Shown here one piece after another: positions 32,911 to 41,665 of a stretch of DNA of 64,000 bases. Origin of the DNA: Shinella sp. SUS2 (GTDB lineage Bacteria; Pseudomonadota; Alphaproteobacteria; Rhizobiales; Rhizobiaceae); the NCBI RefSeq assembly GCF_001262505.1, contig NZ_KQ410741.1, positions 93,664 to 157,663 of the forward strand, in the 5' to 3' direction. The position numbers and the translations under genes are program-made. A model generated the notes under the pieces. The model was given only the letters and a program-made list of their open reading frames with translations, was not told the origin of the DNA and did no database searches. The stretch's first letter is position 1, and every line of letters starts with the position of its first letter.

Positions 32911-34191
32911 TCAGCGGAACGCGAGGTCACGCAGCCCGAGCGAGATCCACGGGAACAGGCTCAGCAGCACGGCGACCAGCAGCAGGATGAGAAGGAAGGG
33001 CGGTACGCCACGCACCACATCGACGAAGGGTCGGCGGAACACGGCGACGGCCGTGAACAGATTGCATCCGAAAGGCGGCGTCGCCGCTCCGATGGCAACC
33101 TGCAGCGTGACCAGGATGCCGACCAGCACCGGATCGAGCCCGGTCGCGGCCACCAATGGTGCGAAGATCGGCACGAGGATCAGCATCACCACCAGTGAAT
33201 CGACGAACATGCAGCCGATGAAGAAGGCGAGGTTTATCACCAGCAGCACCTTCATCGGACCGGCACCTTCCAGCCCTATGGCAGCCAGAATCTGCTGGGG
33301 CACCTGGGCATAGGAAATCGTCCAGGAGAAGGCCGCGCCCGTGGCGATCAGGATGAAGACGACGGAGGTCATCATTCCTGTCGAAAGGGCAATGTTCCAG
33401 AGATCCTTCAAACCGATCGAGCGGAAGATCAGGAGCTCGAGCAGCGTGGCATAGAGCACGCAGATCGCGGCCGCTTCGGTGGGGCTGAAGATGCCGCCAT
33501 AGATGCCGCCGACAACAAGAGCCGGAAAGCCGAGCGGCCAGAGCGCGCGCCGCGCCGCATGAAACCGCTCCGCCCAGGTGGCCCGGCGTTCGACGGGAAG
33601 CCCTTCCTTCCGGGCGACATACCAGCACCATACGGAAAACAGCACGACCACGAGCAGCCCCGGCCCGATGCCGGCGATGAACAGTTCCGAAATCGACGTG
33701 CCCGAAAGGACCCCGTAAACGATCATGCCGATCGACGGTGGAATGAGATAGGCAAGGTCGGCCGCGTTGACGATCAGTCCGATAGTGAAATCATCGCGGT
33801 AACCCGCCCGCAGCATGCGCGGCCGCATGGCCCCGCCAACGGCGACCACGGTTGCCTGGGTCGAGCCGCACACCGCTCCAAACAAGGCGCAGGCGGATGT
33901 CACCGAAATCGCCAGGCCCCCGCGCAGGTGCCCCATGAAGCGCATCACGAGGTCGACCAGCCGGTCGGCCGACTGGCCGCGCGTGATGATGTCGGCGGCA
34001 AGAATGAACATGGGGACGGCAACGAGCGCGGAAGGCTTTACCCCACCGATCATCTGCTGGACGATCTGCTGCATGGCAAGATCAGGCAGGTACAGCCAGA
34101 AAGCAAGAACCGTCGCGGCGAGAAGCGGCATCATCATCGGATAACCTGCCAGGAGCAGCAGGCACATGACGGCGATCATCATGAGTGTCAT
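32911..34191 (-). CDS. TRAP transporter large permease (DctM family), guanidino-linked
   Basis: A 426-aa protein with about 12 hydrophobic helices. DctM segments are 'PSALVAVPMFILAADIITRG', 'DLAYLIPPSIGMIVYGVLSG', 'GGIYGGIFSPTEAAAICVLY' and 'QVAIGAATPPFGCNLFTAVA'. It lies 3 bp behind the small permease gene and 27 bp ahead of the ureohydrolase gene. Together these encode uptake and first-step hydrolysis of one compound. Confidence 0.95.
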   Translation of the reverse strand: MTLMMIAVMCLLLLAGYPMMMPLLAATVLAFWLYLPDLAMQQIVQQMIGGVKPSALVAVPMFILAADIITRGQSADRLVDLVMRFMGHLRGGLAISVTSACALFGAVCGSTQATVVAVGGAMRPRMLRAGYRDDFTIGLIVNAADLAYLIPPSIGMIVYGVLSGTSISELFIAGIGPGLLVVVLFSVWCWYVARKEGLPVERRATWAERFHAARRALWPLGFPALVVGGIYGGIFSPTEAAAICVLYATLLELLIFRSIGLKDLWNIALSTGMMTSVVFILIATGAAFSWTISYAQVPQQILAAIGLEGAGPMKVLLVINLAFFIGCMFVDSLVVMLILVPIFAPLVAATGLDPVLVGILVTLQVAIGAATPPFGCNLFTAVAVFRRPFVDVVRGVPPFLLILLLVAVLLSLFPWISLGLRDLAFR

Positions 34192-34194
34192 GGT

Positions 34195-34812
34195 TCAGCC
34201 TCCCGTGGCGCGGGCAGGACCGGCCTCTTCGCCGACCTGCAATTCGAGAAGTTTCGTCACTTCGGGATCCTCGAAGGCGTCGGTCTCTTCAAAGGAGACC
34301 CAGACCCCCTCCCGGCGTGTGACATTGGCGACGACGGCAAGGAGGTATTGGATGCCGGTCAGCGCGAGGCCGACGACGACGACGACATAGGTTGTCCAGA
34401 GCGGCAGTTGCATCGCTGGTGTAAGCCGCCCGCGGGCGGCAACCTTGGCGACATATTCCCAGGCATGCCATGCAAGCAGGAACATGGCGGCAGCCGTGGT
34501 CAGCGCGATGGCGGCCATCAGCCACCGCCGGGCGGTTTCCGGAACCAGATCGTAGACCGCAGACATGCGGATGTGGCGGCCTTTGCGCGTCACATATCCA
34601 AGGCCCATGAAGGTGGCGGTCACCATCAGGATCTCGTTCAGCTCTTCGGAAAAATACAGACTGTGTGCCAGGACGTATCGGCCGAAGACATTGGCAATCG
34701 TGTTCAGCGCCATGACGATCATCGTCAGGCTGAGAACCGCCGCCTCGAGGAAGGCGATTCCATCATCCAGCCGCAAAAGGGCGTTCCGGCGCGAGCGCGG
34801 TGCTTGTTCCAT
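34195..34812 (-). CDS. TRAP transporter small permease (DctQ family), guanidino-linked
   Basis: A 205-aa DctQ-type protein with four predicted helices; 'YFSEELNEILMVTATFMGLG' and 'RKGRHIRMSAVYDLVPE' are family-typical. A soluble C-terminal tail of about 40 residues ('VSFEETDAFEDPEVTKLLEL') is longer than in the first TRAP system. It follows the binding-protein gene after 52 bp that hold a hairpin. Confidence 0.92.
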   Translation of the reverse strand: MEQAPRSRRNALLRLDDGIAFLEAAVLSLTMIVMALNTIANVFGRYVLAHSLYFSEELNEILMVTATFMGLGYVTRKGRHIRMSAVYDLVPETARRWLMAAIALTTAAAMFLLAWHAWEYVAKVAARGRLTPAMQLPLWTTYVVVVVGLALTGIQYLLAVVANVTRREGVWVSFEETDAFEDPEVTKLLELQVGEEAGPARATGG

Positions 34813-34837
34813 GATTCTGTTTCCTGATCCGGGATGC

Positions 34838-34856
34838 GCCCGGCAAATTGCCGGGC
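34838..34856 (-). repeat. Perfect hairpin after the second TRAP binding-protein gene
   Basis: GCCCGGC and GCCGGGC (extended to 9 bp through AA/TT) pair around a tiny loop, directly downstream of the DctP gene on the transcribed minus strand and upstream of the small permease gene. Same position relative to a binding-protein gene as the hairpins at 26196 and 44038. Confidence 0.6.
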
Positions 34857-34864
34857 CGCGCGCC

Positions 34865-35869
34865 CTATTGAACGGACTCGGCCTGGAGCTTCTTCAGGAG
34901 CGCGCCGGCATCGGGGCCAGCGACATCCGCAACGGCATCGGCTGTCACCTTTGCGCGCTCACGAAAGACTGCCCGCTCGGCCTCCGTCAGCTCGACCAGC
35001 TTGATCGTGGGTTTGGCCGCCTGGATCTTCTGCAGCCGCTCCTGATTGAAGCGCTGCACGACCGGGGGAATGAAACCGTTGAGTTCGGCGAACGTCTTGT
35101 CGAGAAGTTGCCGACGATCTTCGGGCAAATCCTTGTACCAATCGTCGCTCGCAAGAACCGCGGTGATAAGTTCCTGCTCGCCGGCCCAGATCAGGTAATC
35201 CGTGACCTCGTAGAACTTCATCTCCTCGATCGTCGGAATGGGATTGATCTGGCCATCGACCTGGCCAAGTTGCAGGGCGCCGTAGACTTCGCCGAACGGA
35301 ACCGGCGTCGGCGAGGCACCGAGATCCTCATAGGCCTTCAACAGCATGGGCGAAACCATCACGCGCATCTTGAAATTGGCCAGATCCTCCGGCTTGCGGA
35401 TTTCCTTCCGGGTGGTCCAGACCTGCGGCCCCTCGCTGTAGAGAGCGCCAAGCTTCAATCCCTTGGTCTCGAAATGCCCTGCCAGCTCCTGATGGATCAC
35501 GGGACTGGTCGCCAGCATGTCGTTCATGCGCTTGGGATCGCTCGGCAGAACATAGGTTGAGAGAAAGATCTGACTCTCCGGAACGATCGTGCCGAGATTA
35601 CCGACCGAAAGGTTTGAAAGCTGGATGACCCCGTCCGCCGTCTGTTCGGCCACTTCGGTCGGCGTGCCGAGCGAACCCAGCGGATAGACCGTGACCTTGA
35701 CCTCTCCGGCGGTCGCCGTCTCGATGCGCTTCTTGAACTCCTGCGCATAGCTGTCCATGATCGAGCCGGGAATTTCCTCAATTGCGAATTTCCACTCCTC
35801 AGCCTTCGCGACATTGCCGGCGAAGGCCACGACGGCAGCGACGGCTGCGGCCCTGGCAAAATTTTTCAT
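34865..35869 (-). CDS. TRAP transporter substrate-binding protein (DctP family), guanidino-linked
   Basis: About 334 aa. The ATG at 35869 follows 'GGGAGGAAAAC' and starts a signal peptide ('ARAAAVAAVVAFAGNVAKAE'). DctP features are 'FKKRIETATAGEVKVTVYPL', 'GTPTEVAEQTADGVIQLSNL' and 'FKMRVMVSPMLLKAYEDLGA', the last with the carboxylate-binding Arg. It is the first gene of the second TRAP operon and is divergent from a LysR regulator. A guanidino acid ligand is inferred from the ureohydrolase in the operon. Confidence 0.93.
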   Translation of the reverse strand: MKNFARAAAVAAVVAFAGNVAKAEEWKFAIEEIPGSIMDSYAQEFKKRIETATAGEVKVTVYPLGSLGTPTEVAEQTADGVIQLSNLSVGNLGTIVPESQIFLSTYVLPSDPKRMNDMLATSPVIHQELAGHFETKGLKLGALYSEGPQVWTTRKEIRKPEDLANFKMRVMVSPMLLKAYEDLGASPTPVPFGEVYGALQLGQVDGQINPIPTIEEMKFYEVTDYLIWAGEQELITAVLASDDWYKDLPEDRRQLLDKTFAELNGFIPPVVQRFNQERLQKIQAAKPTIKLVELTEAERAVFRERAKVTADAVADVAGPDAGALLKKLQAESVQ

Positions 35870-35930
35870 GTTTTCCTCCCTCTGGTCGGCAGGCGCGACA
35901 GCCACGGCCGATGGCAGGAGTATTCAGGCG

Positions 35931-35985
35931 TGCGATAATTCATTAAATCGCAATCTTTGCACATTTACTTCAGAATAATTGAAGT
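35931..35985. promoter_or_regulatory. Two dyads in the TRAP/LysR divergent control region
   Basis: TGCGAT (35931-35936) and ATCGCA (35947-35952) flank a 10-bp A/T-rich spacer. ACTTCA (35967-35972) and TGAAGT (35980-35985) flank 7 bp. Paired imperfect dyads of this type between divergent genes fit LysR recognition and activation sites. Assignment is by position. Confidence 0.5.
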
Positions 35986-36016
35986 TACGCTGAGCCAAAC
36001 GAGGAGGCTCGGCGCC

Positions 36017-36928
36017 ATGCGGATCAGCGACTATACCCTTCGCAACCTGCGCACCTTCTGTGCCGTCGTCGAGCACAGCGGCTTTGGCGGTGCACAGGCC
36101 GTGCTTGGCGGTAGCATCTCGGCCATCTCGACCCATTTGAAAGACCTTGAGCTGACGCTGGGCTTCACGCTCTGTCATCGGGGGCGGGCGGGTTTTGCCC
36201 TGACGGAGAAGGGGGAGGCCGTCTACGACGAGGCCAAGCAGCTGCTGGGGTCGATCGAAACCTGCGAGACAAGCCTTGGCCAGCTGCGCCGTGTCCTGAC
36301 AGGCCACTTGCGCGTCGGAATCGTGGACAGCGAAGCCAGCAATCCGGAGCTCCCTGTCCACCTCGCCATTCGGCGGTTCTTCCTGCGCGAGCAGAAGGTT
36401 CGCCTGTCACTCGAAGTCGGTACACCCGAAACGCTCGCCAAAGGGCTGCAGACAGGTGAACTCCACGTTGCCGTCGGACCCTTTCCGCAGCGTCATCTCA
36501 ACGTCGAGTACACCCCGGTCTATGTCGAGGAGCACGCCCTTTTCTGCGGCGAAAATCATCCTCTGTTCCATCGTCCCAATGAGGACATCACGCTGGCCGA
36601 GGTGTCACGTCACCCGGTCACGGTAAGGCCTTACCTGCACAAGAGTGAACTGGCCAAATTCCGCTCACCTATCGTGACGGCGTCGGTTTCCAACATGGAG
36701 GCGCAGGCCATGTTGGTACGGAGTGGCTGTTTTCTCGGATTCCTCCCGACGCATTTCGCGCGGCCCTGGGTGCAACAGAACGAGATGCGGCAGATCAGGG
36801 GGCTGGAACTGGAATGGCAGTCGCAGTTCTATGTTGCGCTGCGCGCCCGCCCGACACCACCGGAAATCGCCGTGATCTTTGCAAGGGACATCTCCCTGGA
36901 GTTGTCACGCGTCGGCTCGTCAGTGTGA
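36017..36928 (+). CDS. LysR-family transcriptional regulator
   Basis: About 303 aa. The N-terminal winged helix is 'YTLRNLRTFCAVVEHSGFGG' with recognition part 'GSISAISTHLKDLELTLGF', followed by the linker helix and a periplasmic-binding-protein-like effector domain ('GHLRVGIVDSEASNPE', 'HVAVGPFPQRHLNVEY'). I chose the ATG at 36017 because GAGGAGG sits ten bases upstream. It is divergent from the second TRAP operon and probably activates it in response to the guanidino substrate or its product. Confidence 0.92.
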   Translation: MRISDYTLRNLRTFCAVVEHSGFGGAQAVLGGSISAISTHLKDLELTLGFTLCHRGRAGFALTEKGEAVYDEAKQLLGSIETCETSLGQLRRVLTGHLRVGIVDSEASNPELPVHLAIRRFFLREQKVRLSLEVGTPETLAKGLQTGELHVAVGPFPQRHLNVEYTPVYVEEHALFCGENHPLFHRPNEDITLAEVSRHPVTVRPYLHKSELAKFRSPIVTASVSNMEAQAMLVRSGCFLGFLPTHFARPWVQQNEMRQIRGLELEWQSQFYVALRARPTPPEIAVIFARDISLELSRVGSSV

Positions 36929-37317
36929 AGCTGAGCGACCATCGATCGCGAGGCGCTTGACTTCTGCCTTGGCGCAATGGGCGTGCGCCAATCCTTGCCT
37001 CGGCTGTTTTTCTTAAGACTATCATAGACAACCACGCCGATCGCTCTGCGATCGGCGATGCGGAGAACCCTGTGCGCCAACGGAGAATACGGCGCGGTCC
37101 GCACTATCTGGGTTCGCTCAGCAAAGACGGATCACTCTTATGCCGCCCTGCTCAATACTCGGGAATGCTAAAACACGAGGCAAATGCCTATAGTTTAACC
37201 AATTTTTATTCACATATATGCAATCTTCGATAACAAATGTCCGCGCAGACACTCCATGGTAGTGATTTTAGCCCCGAAAAACACATTTCGTCACTTATCA
37301 GATTTGGAGTAGTTGCA
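36929..37317. other. Intergenic stretch with a perfect inverted repeat
   Basis: About 389 bp without a gene between LysR and the chemoreceptor. At 37035-37057 CGCCGATCGC and GCGATCGGCG form a perfect 10-bp stem with the loop TCT; no T-tract follows on either strand. The last 150 bp are A/T-rich and presumably hold the chemoreceptor promoter. No RNA gene recognised. Confidence 0.5.
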
Positions 37318-39252
37318 ATGTCCATTCGCCTGAAACTCCTTTCCTGCATATCTTTGCTTGTTGCCACTCTGGTCGCCATAGCAGCTTTCGCCCTCTATGC
37401 TCTGAACGAGGAAGCAAAGCTCGTACGGTCGATCGTGGCCGACCGCGTCATACCCATGAGCCAGTTGAAGACGATAGCCGACGAATATGCCGTGAAGATC
37501 GTTGATACCGTTCACAAGGTCGCAGCGGGCACGGTAACAAATGAAAAGGGCGAACAGGATATCCGGTCGGCTCTCAAGAACATCGACGGACAGTGGGCCA
37601 TATATCTTTCGACCAAACTGACGGCTGAGGAGGAGCGGCTGGCCAACCAGTTTGGGCAAAACCTTGAAAATGCAGCAACGCAGCTCGGTGGGCTGGTGGA
37701 CCTGGTCGCGACGAATGACGATAGGGCTCTCGCAGAGTTTGCTACCAACGCGCTCTATCCGCTTGTCGATCCTCTAAGCGAGGATATCAACAAGCTCATT
37801 GCCCTTCAGCTCACCGCTGCTGAAGACGGCATGGCGGAAGGGGAAGCCCTGAAGTCCCTGTTGTTGGCGATCATGGCCCTCATCGGCGCGTTTGCTGCGG
37901 CTATCGCAGTATTTTCGATCTGGACCGTCATCAAGGGTGTCATCAAACCGATCGATATCATGACAGATACGATGGCCTCTCTGGCTGGCGGCAAGCTCGA
38001 CATTGCCATCTATGGCGAGGAGCGCAGGGACGAGATAGGCCGAATGGCAAAAACGGTCGCGGTTTTCCGTGAGAACGCTTTGGCGCGTATTCGTCTTGAA
38101 CAGGAAACGGAAGCCAGCCGTTCATTGTCGGAGGAGGAGCGGGTCGCGCGAGAGAAACTGAAAGCGAAAGAAGCTGCCGATGTTCAGTTCGCGGTCGACA
38201 ATCTGGCTGCCGGTCTTGCGAAGCTGTCGGACGGCGACGTGTCACACAGGATCGAGCGGCCATTTACGGCCTCGCTGGATTCCGTGCGCAACGACTTCAA
38301 CAACTCGGCCGAAAAGCTTCAGGACGCTCTAAACAGGGTCGCGCAGAACGCCCTTGGCATTGACGCCGGCGCGAACGAGATCAAATCGGCGGCCGACGAC
38401 CTGGCCAAGCGCACGGAACAGCAGGCGGCAGCCGTGGAAGAAACGGCCGCAGCTCTCGAAGAAATCACGAGAACGGTCAAAAATTCCACGGCTCGCGCTC
38501 AGGATGCGGGTCAGCTTGTCGTCCGCGCAAAGGTTGGCGCTGAGCAGTCCGGTGATGTCGTACGCCGCGCCGTGCATGCTATGGAGCAGATCGAGAAGTC
38601 AGCCAACGAGATCAGCAACATCATCGGCGTTATCGACGAGATTGCGTTCCAAACGAACTTGCTGGCGCTGAATGCAGGTGTCGAGGCCGCACGCGCCGGT
38701 GAAGCGGGCAAGGGCTTTGCTGTCGTTGCACAGGAAGTGCGGGAACTGGCCCAGCGTTCCGCCAGCGCTGCCAAGGATATCAAGGGGCTGATCACCACGT
38801 CGAACAATCAGGTGCGTGAAGGGGTTCAACTCGTCGGCGATACGGGGAGGGCGCTGGAAACGATCGTGTCCGAGGTTCAGGAAATCAACCGGCACGTGGC
38901 AGCGATCGTGGAATCGGCGCAGGAGCAGGCTTCAGGCCTTCAGCAGATCAACACGGCCGTCAACCAGATGGATCACGACACGCAGAAAAATGCCGCAATG
39001 GTCGAGGAATCGACCGCCGCCAGCCACGGTCTGGCGCGGGAAGTGGCATCGCTGAGACAGTTGCTGGCACAGTTCAGGCTCTCGCATCCGCAATTGCGGA
39101 CCACGATCTCTGCATCTTCTCCGCCTCGCGAGACCGGAGCCTATGACACCGCACCTGCCTTGCCGGTTCGGGCGCTCAGCCGCAGGATCGCGTCGGCCTT
39201 CTCGGGCAATGCCGCTCTCGATACCGGCAAGGATAGTTGGGAAGAGTTCTGA
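37318..39252 (+). CDS. Methyl-accepting chemotaxis protein with C-terminal CheR/CheB tether
   Basis: About 644 aa. TM1 is 'LLSCISLLVATLVAIAAFAL', a four-helix-bundle type periplasmic domain of about 155 residues follows, then TM2 ('LLLAIMALIGAFAAAIAVFS') and HAMP ('ASLAGGKLDIAIYGEERRDE'), then a second HAMP-like segment. The signalling hairpin is 'IIGVIDEIAFQTNLLALNAG' with 'EAARAGEAGKGFAVVAQEVR'. The extreme C-terminus 'DSWEEF' resembles the NWETF-type pentapeptide that docks CheR and CheB. The ATG at 37318 is preceded by GGAG. No che genes lie nearby; it would feed a distant chemotaxis array. Confidence 0.95.
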   Translation: MSIRLKLLSCISLLVATLVAIAAFALYALNEEAKLVRSIVADRVIPMSQLKTIADEYAVKIVDTVHKVAAGTVTNEKGEQDIRSALKNIDGQWAIYLSTKLTAEEERLANQFGQNLENAATQLGGLVDLVATNDDRALAEFATNALYPLVDPLSEDINKLIALQLTAAEDGMAEGEALKSLLLAIMALIGAFAAAIAVFSIWTVIKGVIKPIDIMTDTMASLAGGKLDIAIYGEERRDEIGRMAKTVAVFRENALARIRLEQETEASRSLSEEERVAREKLKAKEAADVQFAVDNLAAGLAKLSDGDVSHRIERPFTASLDSVRNDFNNSAEKLQDALNRVAQNALGIDAGANEIKSAADDLAKRTEQQAAAVEETAAALEEITRTVKNSTARAQDAGQLVVRAKVGAEQSGDVVRRAVHAMEQIEKSANEISNIIGVIDEIAFQTNLLALNAGVEAARAGEAGKGFAVVAQEVRELAQRSASAAKDIKGLITTSNNQVREGVQLVGDTGRALETIVSEVQEINRHVAAIVESAQEQASGLQQINTAVNQMDHDTQKNAAMVEESTAASHGLAREVASLRQLLAQFRLSHPQLRTTISASSPPRETGAYDTAPALPVRALSRRIASAFSGNAALDTGKDSWEEF

Positions 39253-39319
39253 TGAGCGTCGTGCATTTGGATGGTGGCGTTCACGCGCGAAGCGCGGCTT
39301 GCGGGAGCGTCTCATGCTA

Positions 39320-40095
39320 AGCTCCGTGCCGCATGTTTAGCCGGTTGCAGATCTCGATGAGGTCTGCGCCGGTGACGGATAAAGGATCGGCTCCCTCTCG
39401 AAAGCCATTTCCGCACGCGACCGTTGGTGTTTTCGGCAGTTCCTTTTGCCACGGCAACTGCGGATCCCAGAACCACGTCTGGTTGCCGATGCTCACCTGG
39501 AGGTATGGCCAGTCGGTGAACTCCGGTCCACCGTCGAAGGTGATGGAACGGCGGGCGAGGTGGGACAGGGCTTGTAGTCCCTTCCCAAGGCTGTTCTTGA
39601 CCGGTCGGGACTGCCGATCGTTGTTGCGCGGGAAAATCGCGACCCGGCTGACCGGTTCGACCAGTGATATCACATTGGCTTTTCCGAACGTCTTCCAAAA
39701 CTGGATAAGATCGCTTTCCCAATGCTCGAACTGCTAGCGATCGGCCACGACATCCGGGTGACGTAAAATATTGAGATCTGGGCCAAACCTCTGACCATGC
39801 TTGCGTCTGGCGTGAAGGGGTCGATGTCTGGCACGATGCTCCGGCACATGTTGCCATAGCTTGATCGCCTGGCCGTCGGTTAAGCATTCGAACTTGTAGG
39901 TCGTTTCGTGGCTGACCGAGATTGGATGCAGCTCCAGACGCCTCCTTCCGGCAATCTGTTGCGGCGATCAGACGTGCTTGATCCGATCGATCACGGATTG
40001 ACGGACACGCGAGCCTTGCTCCCAACGTTGGCGTTGACCAGCGCATCGAGAGGCGAGACTGTCGCATTGCTAAATAGCCACGACAGCCAATGATC
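39320..40095 (-). pseudogene. IS30-family transposase remnant
   Basis: Read on the minus strand, successive frames match an IS30-type transposase. Segments seen are 'SPQQIAGRRRLELHPISVSH', 'DGQAIKLWQHVPEHRARHRP', 'QFEHWESDLIQFWKTFGKAN', 'NNDRQSRPVKNSLGKGLQAL', 'RRSITFDGGPEFTDWPYLQ' and 'ADLIEICNRLN'. Intact copies carry the DDE core across these blocks. Here there is a TGA before 'SPQQ' where a Trp codon is expected, a TAG before 'QFEHW', two compensating frameshifts after 'DPQLPWQK', and the C-terminus is lost after 'CNRLN'. No terminal inverted repeats were recognised. It is an old, immobile relic. Confidence 0.85.
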
Positions 40096-40493
40096 ACGTA
40101 AGCGGGATAATGTGCGATTCTCTAGGGGGCGAGGTTTTTAAGGTTACTAACCTTCCAGCCGGTCACCGTGGGTTGGTGCAAAAGGGCTAATTCCTTGCTA
40201 CACCGCCACTTTTCCACCTTCCCGCAAGCATCCGCCGCATGCCGCCCGATCCTTCGTGGCGCTCTCGAAGTACGGCCCTCAGACGATCCGTAGCGCAAGA
40301 GCATCGAATCGCGCAGCATCCTGCCTCTCATCCCGCATCGCGCCCATGGCTTTTTGCCGGATGCCTCATCGACAGATTTGTCGCGACTGGATCTTGTTGA
40401 AGACAGCTATTTGGTGGTGCAGTCATACGGTAGTCGGCGGCGGGCGTACGCTTCCGCGGCATGCAGGGATCGGTTCAAGGAGCCCACGATACG
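40096..40493. other. Intergenic stretch beside the IS remnant
   Basis: About 398 bp with low coding character and no recognised gene. It may hold further decayed insertion-sequence DNA and the promoter of the LacI gene; I cannot identify either. Confidence 0.35.
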
Positions 40494-41495
40494 ATGAGCA
40501 AGTCCAGCTACAGGGACATTGCCCGCCTTGCCGGTGTCGGTACAGCGACCGTGGAGCGGGTGCTGAACGGGCGTGGCGGCGTGCGCCCCGAGCTCGCCGA
40601 AAAGGTGGTGATCGCCGCCCGCAGCCTGAACTATCCCCGCACGCTGCCCGATGCGCACCGCGGCTTGCTGCGCATCGAAGTCCTGATGGTCCGCCCCGAA
40701 ACGACATTCTACCGGCGCCTTTCCAAGGCATTCGAGCGCATCGCAGCCACGCTGGATCCGTTGGTTGTCGTGCATCGCAGCTTTACCGAGGAAATGAACC
40801 CGGAGCAGATCGCCCGCCACATCCGCTCGACCGATTTGTCGCGTGCTGGCCTGATCCTTGCCGTCCCGAACAGCCCGCTTATCAAGGCGGCAGTGGAAGC
40901 CGTGGCGGCCCAGGGCGTGCCCATCGTGCATGTCGTCACCCGTGCCCTGGAGAAGACCGGGGCCTTCGTCGGCATAGACAACGAGGCCGCCGGGCGGACG
41001 GCCGCCTGGTTCATCGCCCGCATGGCCCGTACGAAAGGCCCTGTCGTCGCGCTTTGTCATCCGATCTATCAGGTACACCGCGATCGCATCCGCGGTTTCT
41101 CCAGTTACTTCGCCGCCCATCCCGGTCCCATCGCCTTCGAATGGCTGGGTTTCACACGGGACGAAGAGCATTTCAGCGCGGAGACACTCGCAATCGCGCT
41201 GGAGAAATATCCTGATCTCGTCGGCCTCTACAATGCCGGCGGTGCCAACTCCGCCCTGATCAGCGTGCTGCGCCGCCATCCGCGGGGCAGGGAGATCCTG
41301 TTCATCGGACACGAGTTGACTGATTACACCCGCGCGGCGCTCAGCGATGGCATCATGGATGTGGTGCTGGACCAGGCGCCGGAAGCACAGGCCCAGCGCG
41401 CGCTCGACCTCGTCCTCCGCCGCATCGGCCTGACGGATGTCGAACCGGACCCAAGCCCCATCCGCTTCATCACCATCACGGCCGAAGGCCTCTGA
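40494..41495 (+). CDS. LacI-family transcriptional regulator
   Basis: About 333 aa. The N-terminal headpiece 'YRDIARLAGVGTATVERVLN' is a LacI helix-turn-helix plus hinge start, followed by a type I periplasmic-binding-protein core ('RGFSSYFAAHPGPIAFEWLG', 'DLVGLYNAGGANSALISVLR'). The core is closest to sugar/cyclitol-sensing members with an RbsB-like fold. The ATG at 40494 gives the usual short N-terminus. It precedes the di-iron hydroxylase cassette by 170 bp on the same strand, and a 17-bp palindrome lies in that gap. It likely represses the cassette until a carbohydrate-like ligand binds. Confidence 0.92.
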   Translation: MSKSSYRDIARLAGVGTATVERVLNGRGGVRPELAEKVVIAARSLNYPRTLPDAHRGLLRIEVLMVRPETTFYRRLSKAFERIAATLDPLVVVHRSFTEEMNPEQIARHIRSTDLSRAGLILAVPNSPLIKAAVEAVAAQGVPIVHVVTRALEKTGAFVGIDNEAAGRTAAWFIARMARTKGPVVALCHPIYQVHRDRIRGFSSYFAAHPGPIAFEWLGFTRDEEHFSAETLAIALEKYPDLVGLYNAGGANSALISVLRRHPRGREILFIGHELTDYTRAALSDGIMDVVLDQAPEAQAQRALDLVLRRIGLTDVEPDPSPIRFITITAEGL

Positions 41496-41566
41496 TCTGA
41501 TTTGATCAAGGAACCGTTCGGCATTCCCGCTCGCTCTTGATAATTTCCAGGTCGGGAGGAGAGCCG

Positions 41567-41583
41567 GTTGCGCAAGGCGCAAC
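41567..41583. promoter_or_regulatory. Palindrome, candidate LacI-family operator
   Basis: GTTGCGC (41567-41573) and GCGCAAC (41577-41583) are perfect 7-bp arms around AAG, upstream of the hydroxylase start at 41666 and just behind the LacI gene. Size and G/C centre are plausible for a LacI-family operator, though these usually have a central CG. Confidence 0.5.
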
Positions 41584-41665
41584 AGGGCCAGCGGCGCGAC
41601 ATGCGCCCTTCCAACAAGGAAATTCAGCGAGTGTGAAACCGCTCGCACGTCCGAGGGAGAGCGCA

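Noticed and set aside
33559..34827. Plus-strand open frame of 422 codons opposite the TRAP permeases
   Set aside because: Rich in His/Arg/Gly as antisense of membrane helices; the minus strand encodes typical DctM and DctQ.
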